From NCBI GenBank assembly GCA_963760215.1, contig CAVXCJ010000002.1, positions 1,054,001-1,118,000 on the forward strand: 64,000 bases of DNA. Reading direction: 5' to 3'. The stretch's first letter is position 1, and each line of letters begins with the position of its first letter. A model generated the notes under the pieces. The model ran no database searches. It was given only the letters and a program-made list of their open reading frames with translations, and was not told the DNA's origin. This DNA comes from JAIQGF01 sp963760215 (GTDB taxonomy: Bacteria; Acidobacteriota; Terriglobia; Terriglobales; Acidobacteriaceae). A program made the position numbers and the translations under genes. Below are positions 49,856 through 57,495 of the stretch, in pieces.

Positions 49856-51136
49856 ATGCTCGACCGCAGGTCCTTTCTTTTCAATACCGCGGGCATCGCT
49901 GCCGCCCTGGCCGCCGCTCCGCGCCTGCTGGCGCAGTGCAGCCTGGAGCCTACCCTGCCCGACTCCGCTCTTTATGCCCGCGATGAAGACGCCTACTGGC
50001 GCGAGGTGCGCAAGCAGTTCCTCATCCCCGCCGACGAGATCTACCTCAACAACGGCACCGTGGGCTCCTCCCCGGCCCCGGTCATCCAGGCGGTCATGGA
50101 CGGTTATCACGCCACCGAAACCATGGCGCAGAGCGATCCCGAGGACTATCCCATCTGGGGTTACGGCCCTTTCAACGAATTCCGCGACCCGCTGGCGGCC
50201 TTCGTCGGCGCCACCCGCGACGAAATCGCGCTTCTGCGCAACGCCACCGAGGCCAACAACTTCATGATCAATGGCCTCGACATGAAGCCCGGCGACGAAG
50301 CTCTCATCAGCAACCAGGAGCATCCCAGCGGCGAGGAGCCTTGGAAGCTGAAGGCCAAGCGTTACGGCGCCGTGATCCGCAAATTCGAAATTCCCCGCCC
50401 GCTGCATTCCCCCGCTGACGTGCTCAACCGCATCAACGACGCCATCACCCCGCGCACCCGCGCGATCTTCGTCAGCCACATCACCACCGACACCGGTGTC
50501 GTGCTCCCGATCAAGGAAATTTGCGCACTGGCGCGCAGCAAGGGCCTGGTCTCAATGGTGGACGGCGCGCACGTCACCGGCATGATGAAGCTCAACCTCC
50601 GCGATCTCGGCTGCGACATGTACAGCTCCAGCCCGCATAAATGGCTGATGGCGCCCAAGGGCAGCGGCTTCCTCTACGTGCGCGAGGAGATGCAGGACCG
50701 GCTGTGGAGCACCGTCGCCACCGCCGGCTGGGACGATCCCAAGCTCAAGGCAGAGCGCTTCCAGCGCATCGGATCGTCGAATGTGCCGTCGCTGTGGGGT
50801 TTCCGCGCGGCCCTGGACTTCGCCAACAAGATCGGCATGGACCGCATCGAGCGGCGCAACCGCGCGCTGGCCGACTACGCCATTTCCGGGATGGGCCGGC
50901 GCGGCGCCGAATCCTGGACCTCGTCCGACCCGGCGCTGCGCTGTGCCATCGCAACCTTCAATATCGCGCCTATCCAGATCTACGAACTCGAAAACGCGCT
51001 GTGGAAGCAATACCGCATCCGTATCCGCGGCGGCGGACCATCCAAGCTCCGGCTCTCCACCCCCTACTATTTGCAAAAAGCGGAGATTGATCGTTTCCTC
51101 GAGAAGTTCGACGAGTACAAGCGGAAGAAGAGTTGA
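49856..51136 (+). CDS. Tat-exported class V aminotransferase-like PLP enzyme
   Basis: PLP-dependent enzyme of the NifS/isopenicillin N epimerase group, 426 aa. The N-terminus LDRRSFLFNTAGIAAALAAA is a Tat signal (RRSFLF), unusual for an enzyme that binds its cofactor in the cytoplasm, and consistent with export of the folded protein. EIYLNNGTVGSSPAPVI near 60, VDGAHVTGMMKL near 240 and SSSPHKWLMAPKG near 258 (lysine aldimine) are the class V motifs. Substrate unknown. ATG 49856 follows TAGGAG seven bases upstream. Confidence 0.88.
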   Translation: MLDRRSFLFNTAGIAAALAAAPRLLAQCSLEPTLPDSALYARDEDAYWREVRKQFLIPADEIYLNNGTVGSSPAPVIQAVMDGYHATETMAQSDPEDYPIWGYGPFNEFRDPLAAFVGATRDEIALLRNATEANNFMINGLDMKPGDEALISNQEHPSGEEPWKLKAKRYGAVIRKFEIPRPLHSPADVLNRINDAITPRTRAIFVSHITTDTGVVLPIKEICALARSKGLVSMVDGAHVTGMMKLNLRDLGCDMYSSSPHKWLMAPKGSGFLYVREEMQDRLWSTVATAGWDDPKLKAERFQRIGSSNVPSLWGFRAALDFANKIGMDRIERRNRALADYAISGMGRRGAESWTSSDPALRCAIATFNIAPIQIYELENALWKQYRIRIRGGGPSKLRLSTPYYLQKAEIDRFLEKFDEYKRKKS

Positions 51137-51137
51137 A

Positions 51138-51408
51138 GAGAGTTTCAGTTTCGGTTTCAGTTGAAGAAACTCGGACTCGTTTCAAAAATCGGTTTTTGGG
51201 TAGGGCACGGCTTCAGCCGTGCCGCTCGGGCCGCTAAAATAGTGGGCTTTAGCCCCTGAGGGACATTTTTCCCGAGGCGAAAATGTACTTTTGAAACCAG
51301 TTCTAGGAAGATGAAGGGACTTTCAGTTTTGGTCTAACTTTGAGTTGAGTTGTTCGGCGCGGGCCCACACCGCTCTTGCTGAAACTGAAACTGAAACTCG
51401 AAACTGTT
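51138..51408. repeat. TGAAAC word-repeat arms enclosing element M4
   Basis: Left arm AGTTTCAGTTTCGGTTTCAG (51144 on), right arm CTGAAACTGAAACTGAAACT then CGAAACTG (51380-51407). The inverted arms flank a MITE-like element. The left arm starts two bases after the aminotransferase stop and the right arm ends three bases before the stop at 51411. Confidence 0.7.
51178..51306. repeat. MITE-like element M4, nearly complete
   Basis: Left end GTTTCAAAAATCGG, right end TACTTTTGAAACCAGTTCTAG minus the last G; internal GCACGGCTTCAGCCGTGC and GGGCTTTAGCCCCTGAGGG hairpins match M2 and M3. About 129 bp, no coding capacity. Confidence 0.75.
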
Positions 51409-51410
51409 TC

Positions 51411-51785
51411 TTACGTGCTGCGCAAACTTTCCGATCGCTCCGACGTCTCAATCACGCCGTGCAGGCTCAGGATCTCGATCCTGGTGGCGCGCCACTCGCC
51501 ATTCTTGTCCTGCTGTGCCGTCACCCGCACCTCGGCTCCGGTGCCGATGGACAGCGCCGGCATTTTCTGACGCTCGCTGGCAGGGACCGCCTCGGAATAC
51601 ACCACCTGCGCGCGGCTGATGCCCACCCGACGCACCTGTCCGTTCGTGCTCTTCATGTACATCCATCCCGGCGTCATGTCGGGGCCGTGAATCACCACGC
51701 CGCGGAAGGTCCCCGGCGTGTCAGCCCACAAGTAACTGGCCACCAGCAGAAGTGCGAGGAAGGTCGGCACTGCTATCTTGCGCAT
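51411..51785 (-). CDS. Small exported protein, unknown function
   Basis: 124 residues with a signal peptide (IAVPTFLALLLVASYLWA) and a beta-rich body (GTFRGVVIHGPDMTPGWMYM; GAEVRVTAQQDKNGEWRATR) that resembles an OB- or SH3-like single domain. No family recognised. ATG 51785 follows a plausible ribosome site and starts the signal peptide. Its end abuts the word repeat. Confidence 0.7.
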   Translation of the reverse strand: MRKIAVPTFLALLLVASYLWADTPGTFRGVVIHGPDMTPGWMYMKSTNGQVRRVGISRAQVVYSEAVPASERQKMPALSIGTGAEVRVTAQQDKNGEWRATRIEILSLHGVIETSERSESLRST

Positions 51786-51924
51786 GGCAGATTCGATGCC
51801 CGACCCCTCCACCCGGGTTACGAAAAAAAGCTGTCAGCTTTCAGCTACCAGCCTCAGCCAGTGTGGAGTTGTGAGTGAAAGTAATCTCTAAACCGGTGGG
51901 CGAAAAATATCACTCAACGCACAT

Positions 51925-52060
51925 GGAAGGGCGCGGCATTAGCCGTTAGACATGAGGGGGAAGGGCGCGGCATTAGCCGTTAGACATGAGGGGGAAGGGC
52001 GCGGCATTAGCCGTTAGACATGAGGGGGAAGGGCGCGGCATTAGCCGTTAGACATGAGGG
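51925..52060. repeat. Four exact 34-bp tandem repeats
   Basis: Unit GGAAGGGCGCGGCATTAGCC then GTTAGACATGAGGG, at 51925, 51959, 51993 and 52027. All four are identical. Each contains GGCATTAGCC, so single-stranded DNA could form four small stems. No spacers, so it is not a CRISPR array. Confidence 0.95.
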
Positions 52061-52125
52061 GGAAGGGCACGGCTTTAGCCGTGCCGCCAGAGCTCACAAT
52101 AAAACCGGGGCTTTAGCCCCGGTTG
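52061..52125. repeat. Hairpin element M5, core only
   Basis: GGGCACGGCTTTAGCCGTGC then a spacer and CCGGGGCTTTAGCCCCGG. It looks like the source of the 34-bp array to its left (shared GGAAGGGC... start). Terminal repeats are absent. Confidence 0.65.
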
Positions 52126-52163
52126 TGTTTTAGTTGAAAGCTGATCGCTGAGAGCTGACAGCT

Positions 52164-53576
52164 TCAGTCGTAATACTCCAGCCCCAAGTGCGTAATCAGC
52201 GACTCGCCCTTCAGGTGGCGCAGCGTGTTCTTCAGCTTCATGAGCTGGATGAACAGATCGTGCTCAGGGTAGAGCCCCGGCGCCGACATCGGCGACTTGA
52301 AATAGAAGCTGAGCCACTCCTGGATGCCGAGCCCGCACAGCTCCGAGCTGCGCTTCGCCAGGTCGAGAAACAGCACCAGGTCGAGCACGATGGGCGCCGC
52401 CAGGATGGAGTCGCGGCACAGGAAGTCCACCTTGATCTGCATCGGATAGCCCAGCCATCCGAAGATATCAATGTTGTCCCAGCCTTCCTTGTTGTCGCCG
52501 CGCGGCGGGTAGTAATTGATCCGCACCTTGTGGCAGATGTTGCCGTAAAGCAGCGGGTACAGCTCCGGCTGCAGGATGTGCTCCAGCACCGACAGCTTCG
52601 ATTCTTCCTTGGTCTTGAACGAGCCGGGATCGTCCAGCACCTCGCCGTCGCGATTGCCCAGAATGTTGGTGGAGAACCATCCGCTCAGCCCGAGCATGCG
52701 CGCCTTGAAGCCGGGCGCCAGGATCGTCTTCAGCAGCGTTTGTCCGGTCTTGTAATCCTTGCCGCAGATCGGCGCTTCGTTGCGCCGCGACAGCTCGTGC
52801 ATCGCCGGGATGTCCACCGTCAGGTTGGGCGCTCCGTTGGCGTAGGGCACGCCCTCCGACAGCGCCGCATAGGCATAGATCATCGAAGGCGCGATGTTCT
52901 CATCGTTCTTCGCCAGTGCCTGTTCGAACGACTTCACCGTCTGGTGCACCGCCGTCGGCTGCAAGAAAGTCTCTGTCGAGCCGCACCAGATCATGATCAG
53001 CCGCGATGCCCCGGAACTCTTCTTGAAATCGCGGATGTCGTCCCTCACCTGCTCGGCGAGGTCCATCTTCGTCTTGCCCTTCTTGACGTTCGGGCCGTCC
53101 AGCCTCTTGACGTAATTGCGGTCGAACACCGCCGGGCGCGGCTTGATCTGCGAGAGGAACGGCTTGATGTTGTCGAGCAGTTCTTTTTCCAGCACGCCCG
53201 CCTTGCGCGCCGCCGCGTACATGTCGTCCTCGAACGGGTCCCAGCCGGTGAACACCAGGTCGTTGATCTCGGCCAGCGGCACAAAATCGCCGATGCGCGG
53301 CGAACGTCCGTCCGTCCGTTTGCCCAGGCGGATGGTGCCCATCTGGGTCAGCGATCCGATCGGGTGCGCCAGTCCCCGGCGCACCGCCTGCACCCCGGCC
53401 ACGAACGTGGTCGCCACCGCGCCCATGCCCGGAATCATCACCCCCAGCTTCCCTTCCGCCGGCGCAATCGCGCTCGTGGCCACGCGCGCCGCGGGCTTGC
53501 TCGACTGCGTTTTGCTCGTTTGCCCGGATGTTGCCACTGTTCTCTTGCTCGCCTGCTTCTTGCTTATCGCCATCAT
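52164..53576 (-). CDS. ino1: Inositol-3-phosphate synthase
   Basis: Converts glucose 6-phosphate to myo-inositol 3-phosphate with NAD. About 470 aa including a basic Ser/Thr/Lys-rich N-terminal extension (to about 38). GKLGVMIPGMGAVATTFVAG is the NAD-binding Rossmann motif; MIYAYAALSEGVPYANGAPN, CGKDYKTGQTLLKTILAPGF and LGWFSTN-type segments identify the family; SFYFKSPM and the HDLFIQ tail are also conserved. ATG 53576 is used, with ATG 53573 and GTG 53579 adjacent. Suggests inositol lipid or solute synthesis, uncommon in many bacteria but frequent in Acidobacteriota-like genomes. Confidence 0.92.
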   Translation of the reverse strand: MMAISKKQASKRTVATSGQTSKTQSSKPAARVATSAIAPAEGKLGVMIPGMGAVATTFVAGVQAVRRGLAHPIGSLTQMGTIRLGKRTDGRSPRIGDFVPLAEINDLVFTGWDPFEDDMYAAARKAGVLEKELLDNIKPFLSQIKPRPAVFDRNYVKRLDGPNVKKGKTKMDLAEQVRDDIRDFKKSSGASRLIMIWCGSTETFLQPTAVHQTVKSFEQALAKNDENIAPSMIYAYAALSEGVPYANGAPNLTVDIPAMHELSRRNEAPICGKDYKTGQTLLKTILAPGFKARMLGLSGWFSTNILGNRDGEVLDDPGSFKTKEESKLSVLEHILQPELYPLLYGNICHKVRINYYPPRGDNKEGWDNIDIFGWLGYPMQIKVDFLCRDSILAAPIVLDLVLFLDLAKRSSELCGLGIQEWLSFYFKSPMSAPGLYPEHDLFIQLMKLKNTLRHLKGESLITHLGLEYYD

Positions 53577-54032
53577 CACTTCCGCAAATCAGAATGAATT
53601 CAAAACCATTTATCTTCTCGTATCGCGTCCGCTTTTGCAATTACACTTGCGCAGCCCCGTAACTATACGTGATGTCATGCTGAGCGAGGACGCGCCGGCG
53701 CAGGCACACGCGCACCGCATGTGCCCGGCGATAAGCGCCCTATTTTAGATTGTCATTCCGAGGGCGACTTCAGTCCCCCGAGGAATCTGCTTTTCCTAAG
53801 CATGGAACTCTTGCGACTGGCCAGCCCCTGTAGAATCCAAGTTCCATAGGGATAATCGGCCGCGACGCCCTTGCGCGCTGGTGGCTGTGCAACCTGCGGC
53901 TGGTGCTCCGAAAAGTCGGCCTGGAGTAAACAAAAACCCAACCGCGGATTTCCGCGGATCAACACGGATCAAAGAAGAAAGGTTTTGGTTTTCAGATCCG
54001 TGAGAATCCGTGGGAATCCGTGGTTGAGTTCG
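53577..54032. other. 456-bp gap with no gene
   Basis: Frames here are shadows of the synthase or short. It contains a CGCGGATT word-repeat hairpin (53938-54029) at the 3' end of the DUF3592 gene. The stretch from 53640 to 53930 shows nothing I can support. Confidence 0.5.
53938..54029. repeat. Word-repeat hairpin (CGCGGATT/ATCCGTG type)
   Basis: The left arm CCAACCGCGGATTTCCGCGG continues with ATCAACACGGATC; the right arm GATCCGTGAGAATCCGTGGG continues with AATCCGTGG. Nine-base words repeated three times per arm, inverted, abutting the DUF3592 stop codon. Confidence 0.75.
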
Positions 54033-54429
54033 TTACGACGCGATCTCCGCCGCCGCGCCGACGGCTTCCGCCAGGTTCTCCTCCAGCAACAGCGACGTCC
54101 CGCTCTCCCCGCGCTTGTATCGCACCTGCACCGTGCAATCCTTGACCGACCGCACGAACCCCGCCGCCGGACGCCGCGTCGGAAAACGACCGCCGGTAAT
54201 ATCCCGCGTAGTACTGCCCGCCGACGACGTAGGAATATGCCAGGTCGGCTACGAAGTAGCGGCTCGTTCCGGTATTGGGCTGGCGCCACTCCGCCCTCTC
54301 CACGCGGCCTTCCGTCAGCGGCCATTGCCGCGCCGCTCGCCGCCGCAACCATTGCCAGCCGCGTTCCGCCAGCACGGCAAGAAAGATCGCCAGCACGAAG
54401 ACGCCGGACTGCTGGACTTCAGGTGTCAC
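54033..54429 (-). CDS. DUF3592-like membrane protein, frameshifted
   Basis: Reads GTG 54429 onward: helix SGVFVLAIFLAVLAERGWQW, then PLTEGRVERAEWRQPNTGTS and FVADLAYSYVVGGQYYAGYY, the DUF3592 pattern. After RRSF the frame is lost; one base later the ORF resumes as GFVRSVKDCTVQVRYKRGES and ends SLLLEENLAEAVGAAAEIAS. Removing one T from the TTTT run near 54185 restores a single 131-aa protein. GGGGAGCAG supports the GTG start. Likely a sequence error, as in four other genes here. Function unknown. Confidence 0.65.
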
Positions 54430-54467
54430 TGCCTGCTCCCCATTACGCTGCATCCCAGAACCGGGGC

Positions 54468-54500
54468 CCCCAGAACGCAACGCTTTTGCGCGTTCTGGGG
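54468..54500. promoter_or_regulatory. 11-bp perfect inverted repeat in a divergent promoter region
   Basis: CCCCAGAACGC (54468-54478) and GCGTTCTGGGG (54490-54500) are exact complements around an 11-base loop. It lies between two divergent genes, without a T run, so an operator is more likely than a terminator. Confidence 0.4.
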
Positions 54501-54530
54501 TGGAGTGTACGCGGCTGTCGAACATCGCGC

Positions 54531-54546
54531 TGTGACCGAGGTCACA
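54531..54546. promoter_or_regulatory. CRP/FNR-like site, perfect TGTGA-N6-TCACA
   Basis: TGTGACCGAGGTCACA fits the CRP consensus at all conserved positions; its arms are complementary over seven bases. It is 54 bases before the SnoaL-like start and also upstream of the divergent DUF3592 gene. Confidence 0.55.
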
Positions 54547-54599
54547 CCGGGGTGGCAAGCGGCCGCTCCGCGTATACTCGCCCATGTCGGAGCCTGATC

Positions 54600-55169
54600 A
54601 TGCGTCTCGCGTTTGTCGCCTTGATGGTTCTCGCGCTTGCTGCCGCCGCCGCCTCCGCGCAACAGCCGCGCCGCTCGCGCCCGCCGGCGCAATCCTCCCA
54701 GCATCCACCCGAAGAAGATCAGAAGGCCATCGCCGACCTGCAGCGCCGCGATATCGAGGCCAACATGGCGCTCGATACCGAAAAGCTCCTTGCCCTGCGG
54801 ACCGACGATGTCGTTTACCTCGTGCCCGGGCGCGCGCCGCTGGTCGGACAGGATGCCGTCCGCAAGTACCTGGGAGAAATCCGCGGACAGCTTGCCAACT
54901 GGGACATGCTCGCCTACGAGGAAAGCTGGCAGGAGGTGCAGGTGGTCGGCGACTTTGCGTTCGAGTGGGGAACGGTCAACATCCGCGCCCGGCAGGAGGG
55001 CGAGAGACGCGAGTCGGCGGCGGTGCGAAATGTCATGCAGGTGCTCCGCCGCCAGCCGGATGGTGATTGGAAAATTTCGCGCGCCGTCTGGAACATCCAG
55101 TCACCGCAGCCCGCGCCGCAACCAGCCAAAAACGCCAGAAAAACGAAAGAAGATAAACCAAAGGATTAA
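54600..55169 (+). CDS. Exported SnoaL/DUF4440-like protein
   Basis: 189 residues: signal peptide (LAFVALMVLALAAAAASA), a Pro/Gln linker, then one cone-shaped SnoaL-like domain (DQKAIADLQRRDIEANMALD near 42; VYLVPGRAPLVGQDAVRKYL; FAFEWGTVNIRARQ). The domain serves as a small-molecule-binding or isomerase fold; the ligand is unknown. The C-terminal tail is Pro/Lys rich and runs into the next word repeat. ATG 54600. Confidence 0.85.
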   Translation: MRLAFVALMVLALAAAAASAQQPRRSRPPAQSSQHPPEEDQKAIADLQRRDIEANMALDTEKLLALRTDDVVYLVPGRAPLVGQDAVRKYLGEIRGQLANWDMLAYEESWQEVQVVGDFAFEWGTVNIRARQEGERRESAAVRNVMQVLRRQPDGDWKISRAVWNIQSPQPAPQPAKNARKTKEDKPKD

Positions 55170-55248
55170 CCGCGGATTTTCACGGATTCACGCGGATCAA
55201 TAGCATTTTCCTTTCCGATCCGTGTAGAATCCGCGGCAATCTGTGGTT
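55166..55248. repeat. Word-repeat hairpin (CGCGGATTTTC/AATCCGCGG type)
   Basis: Left arm (55166-55200) ACCGCGGATTTTCACGGATT then CACGCGGATC; right arm (55216-55248) GATCCGTGTAGAATCCGCGG. Same word family as 53938. It spans both the SnoaL-like stop and the end of dedA, so the last residues of DedA (TTDCRGFYTDRKG) are encoded by the repeat. Confidence 0.75.
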
Positions 55249-55914
55249 AGGTTGTTTCTTGCCGCGCGGATCCGGTGCTGCCAGCGCGACCACACGAACC
55301 ACGCGGCGCCCACCACGATCACTGCCAGGATCACGGCGTCGAAGCGGTGGAACCAGGTTTTGAGACGCGGGTCGGTTTCCCATTTTTCGCCCAGCACGCG
55401 GCCCACATAGGCCAGCATCAGGCACCAGGGAAACGAGCCCACGAAGGTGTACACGTGGAAGCGCAGCCGCGGCATGCGCGCGATCCCCGCCGGCAGCGCG
55501 ATGAAGGTGCGCACCACCGGCAGCAGCCGGCTGATGAACACCGCGCTGCTTCCGTAGCGGTGAAAGAAGCGATCGGCCCAGTCCAGTTCCTGCTTGCTCA
55601 GCAGGATGTAGGCGCCGTATTTCTCCACCAGCGGACGTCCGCCGTAGTAGCCGATCTCGTAGGCGATCACCGATCCCACGTTGCAGCCCAGCGCGCCGAA
55701 CAGCGCCACCAAGAACAGCGTGAAGGGCTCGCGGCCGTACTGCGCGGCAATCGAGGGAATGGTCAGCGCGCCGGAGAACGGCATGATCACTTCCGACGGC
55801 AGCGGGATGCAGGCGGACTCGATCGCCATCAGCAGCCACGATGCCGGGATATCCCAGCCGCGAGATGACGGAAATAATGAAGGCGCTCAGCGCCGCGATG
55901 ATGTTGGCAATCAT
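55197..55914 (-). CDS. DedA-family membrane protein, frameshifted
   Basis: DedA/SNARE-associated scramblase-type membrane protein. ATG 55914 gives MIANIIAALSAFIISVISRL and GYPGI; the frame is lost, then resumes as LLMAIESACIPLPSEVIMPF, the hallmark DedA entry. FISRLLPVVRTFIALPAGIA near 105 is the second hallmark. Deleting one G from GTGGCTG near 55838 gives GIVLLMAIES, joining both parts to about 238 aa. The last 15 or so residues come from a word repeat that invaded the 3' end. Probably intact in vivo; DedA proteins help phospholipid and undecaprenyl phosphate flipping. Confidence 0.8.
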
Positions 55915-55920
55915 GAAGAC

Positions 55921-56006
55921 AGTACCGAGTACCGAGTACCTGGTACCGAGTACCGAGCGCGCGCATCCGATTGTTGCTCAGTACTCAGTACTCGGTACTC
56001 AGTACT
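55921..56006. repeat. Word-repeat hairpin (AGTACCG/GTACTCA type)
   Basis: The left arm AGTACCGAGTACCGAGTACC continues with TGGTACCGAGTACCGAG; the right arm CAGTACTCAGTACTCGGTAC then TCAGTACT. The word matches 22866 and 49815. It lies between the DedA start and the stop of the small gene at 56005. Confidence 0.75.
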
Positions 56007-56233
56007 AGAAATCCTGCGAGTCCTGAGTGAAGGTATATCCCGGAAGAGTTGCGCCCTCGTTGCTCTTCTGCACCTTGACGCGCACCGTGTCGGTGCTGGC
56101 GGCGGTCGAGTCGGCGATGCGCAGGATCGCCCATTGCGTAAACACTTCGGTGTAAACCTTGGTGACCAGGAAATTCTGCGCCGTCTGGTCGTTGCGCCAC
56201 ACTTGCCCGAGTTGGATGGACTTTCACCGCCAT
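56005..56233 (-). CDS. Small conserved-looking protein, frameshifted
   Basis: Reading ATG 56233 gives MAVK, then the frame slips; one base later it continues as QLGQVWRNDQTAQNFLVTKV and YTEVFTQWAILRIAD to a stop at 56005. Deleting one A from GTGAAAGTCC gives MAVKSIQLGQVWRND in one frame of about 75 residues. The pattern looks like a short beta-rich domain, function unknown. The fifth case of a one-base homopolymer excess in this window. No clear neighbours in an operon. Confidence 0.55.
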
Positions 56234-56283
56234 GGTGTTGCCAGATTACAGCAGCGAGAGAGCAAGCAACAAGTCGCTAGTTG

Positions 56284-56445
56284 GGTGATCGGTTGTCGGT
56301 TGTCGGTGTCGTTGCGATGCAAGGTTATACCTAGCCGGCGATCGGCGGATTCGCGGATCGCGATGAACGGAACGGCGTGCATAATTTCGTTGGTCGTGGC
56401 TAAGGTTCGCCTACCGAAAACCGATTACCGATCACCGATTACCGT
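56284..56445. repeat. Two word arms (TCGGTTG and CCGATTA types)
   Basis: Left arm GGTGATCGGTTGTCGGTTGT then CGGTG (56284-56310); right arm CCGAAAACCGATTACCGATC then ACCGATTACCG (56413-56443). The words are related by inversion. The right arm ends at the hemQ stop codon (56439). The intervening 100 bases show no gene. Confidence 0.65.
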
Positions 56446-57305
56446 TTTTCCGGCAGCTTCCCCTCCAGCAGCCCGCCCAGCGCCGCCGCCGGCACCCTCA
56501 CTCCCACCATGAACTGCCCGAACAGCGCGTACACCGCGCTGACCTCGTCGAAGCGCATCTCGTAAATCAACTTCTTGAACACCAGCGGATCGTCGGCGAA
56601 CAGATCAACGCCCCATTCCCAGTCGTCGAATCCGATGGAGCCGGTGATGATCTGGCGCACCGTTCCCGCATAGCGCCGCCCGATCTTGCCGTGCTCGTCC
56701 ATCTGCCGCTGGCGCTCTTCGATGGGCAGCGTGTACCAGTTCTTCTCCTCGCCGCGGCGGCGGTCCATGGGATAAAAGCAAACGTAGCGCGCGGCGGGAA
56801 TCTCCGGCCACAGGCGCGGCTTCATCGCTTCTTTCTGCCGCTCCATGGCTTCCGCGATTTCCTTGTTCCACTCCGCCGAGTGCGGTTCGACGCCGCGTTC
56901 GCGCAGCGCGCGATAGAGCTTCACTGAAGACTCGTACAGGCCCAACTCCACCACCGACAGGTACGACTTCGTAATCTCCAGGTATTCCGCCAGCGCCGTG
57001 CGCCCTAGTTCCAGCTCGATCTGTTTCAGCTCGTCGAAGCTGTTGCGAAAGTGGACCAGCATCAGGTCGCCCTTGTGTCCCAGCACCGAATACAGCGCAC
57101 TCTGTTCCGGCTCCAGCCTCTCCAGGACGGCCGTGGCTTCGGCGGCGATCCTGGAACGCTCGGCGGGCGTCAACTTCCGCCACTCCGGCCAGCGGAAGCG
57201 CGCCACCTGGTGCAGCACACTGGCGCCCTCCAGGGTCAGCGGTACCGGAAAAAGCTCGGTGGGCATGGATTGCAGGCGGGCCTCGCCTCTGATGGAAGAT
57301 GCCAT
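56439..57305 (-). CDS. hemQ: Coproheme decarboxylase (HemQ, chlorite dismutase family)
   Basis: Last step of the coproporphyrin-dependent heme pathway, making heme b from coproheme. 288 aa; FPVPLTLEGASVLHQVARFR near 20, CFYPMDRRRGEEKNWYTLPI near 178 with the tyrosine used for decarboxylation, HGKIGRRYAGTVRQIITGSI near 208 (heme-pocket His/Arg region) and FDDWEWGVDLFADDP near 225 identify HemQ. ATG 57305 has GGGAG upstream. With hemA-hemC-hemD and a ccsA/hemX-like gene in the same 8 kb, the region is a heme cluster. Divergent from a second Cld-family gene. Confidence 0.9.
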   Translation of the reverse strand: MASSIRGEARLQSMPTELFPVPLTLEGASVLHQVARFRWPEWRKLTPAERSRIAAEATAVLERLEPEQSALYSVLGHKGDLMLVHFRNSFDELKQIELELGRTALAEYLEITKSYLSVVELGLYESSVKLYRALRERGVEPHSAEWNKEIAEAMERQKEAMKPRLWPEIPAARYVCFYPMDRRRGEEKNWYTLPIEERQRQMDEHGKIGRRYAGTVRQIITGSIGFDDWEWGVDLFADDPLVFKKLIYEMRFDEVSAVYALFGQFMVGVRVPAAALGGLLEGKLPEKR

Positions 57306-57495
57306 CCTCAACTCCCGAAAACAAACTTGCAACCTGCTGCTGACATCCATTCTACTCGTGAGGCTCGAAATCTACTCCCTGGAGATGTGCTCGCATGCCC
57401 GCGAGCATCTGCGTCGGGGTCCCCGACACGCGCCTCTTTTGCGCGTCGGCGGGGTGACTGTTAATATTTCTGGCCGGCAGACAAGAGGACGTTTC

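Larger units (their letters stand above)
51786..52163. other. 378-bp repeat-filled gap
   Basis: No gene. From left: an AGCTGTCAGCTTT word arm (51829-51857), a short spacer, four exact 34-bp tandem units (51925-52060), a diverged hairpin element M5 (52061-52125), and a GCTGATCGCTGAGAGCTGAC arm (52133-52167) complementary to the first arm. Confidence 0.7.
51829..52167. repeat. AGCTGTCA word-repeat arms around a tandem array
   Basis: Outer arms AGCTGTCAGCTTTCAGCTAC and GAAAGCTGATCGCTGAGAGC then TGACAGCTTC are inverted copies made of 7-8 base words. The right arm overlaps the inositol phosphate synthase stop codon (52164-52166). Confidence 0.7.

Noticed and set aside
51925..52060. 34-bp direct repeats as a CRISPR array
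   Set aside because: Units are directly adjacent with no spacers and no cas genes are near; it is a tandem array derived from a hairpin element.
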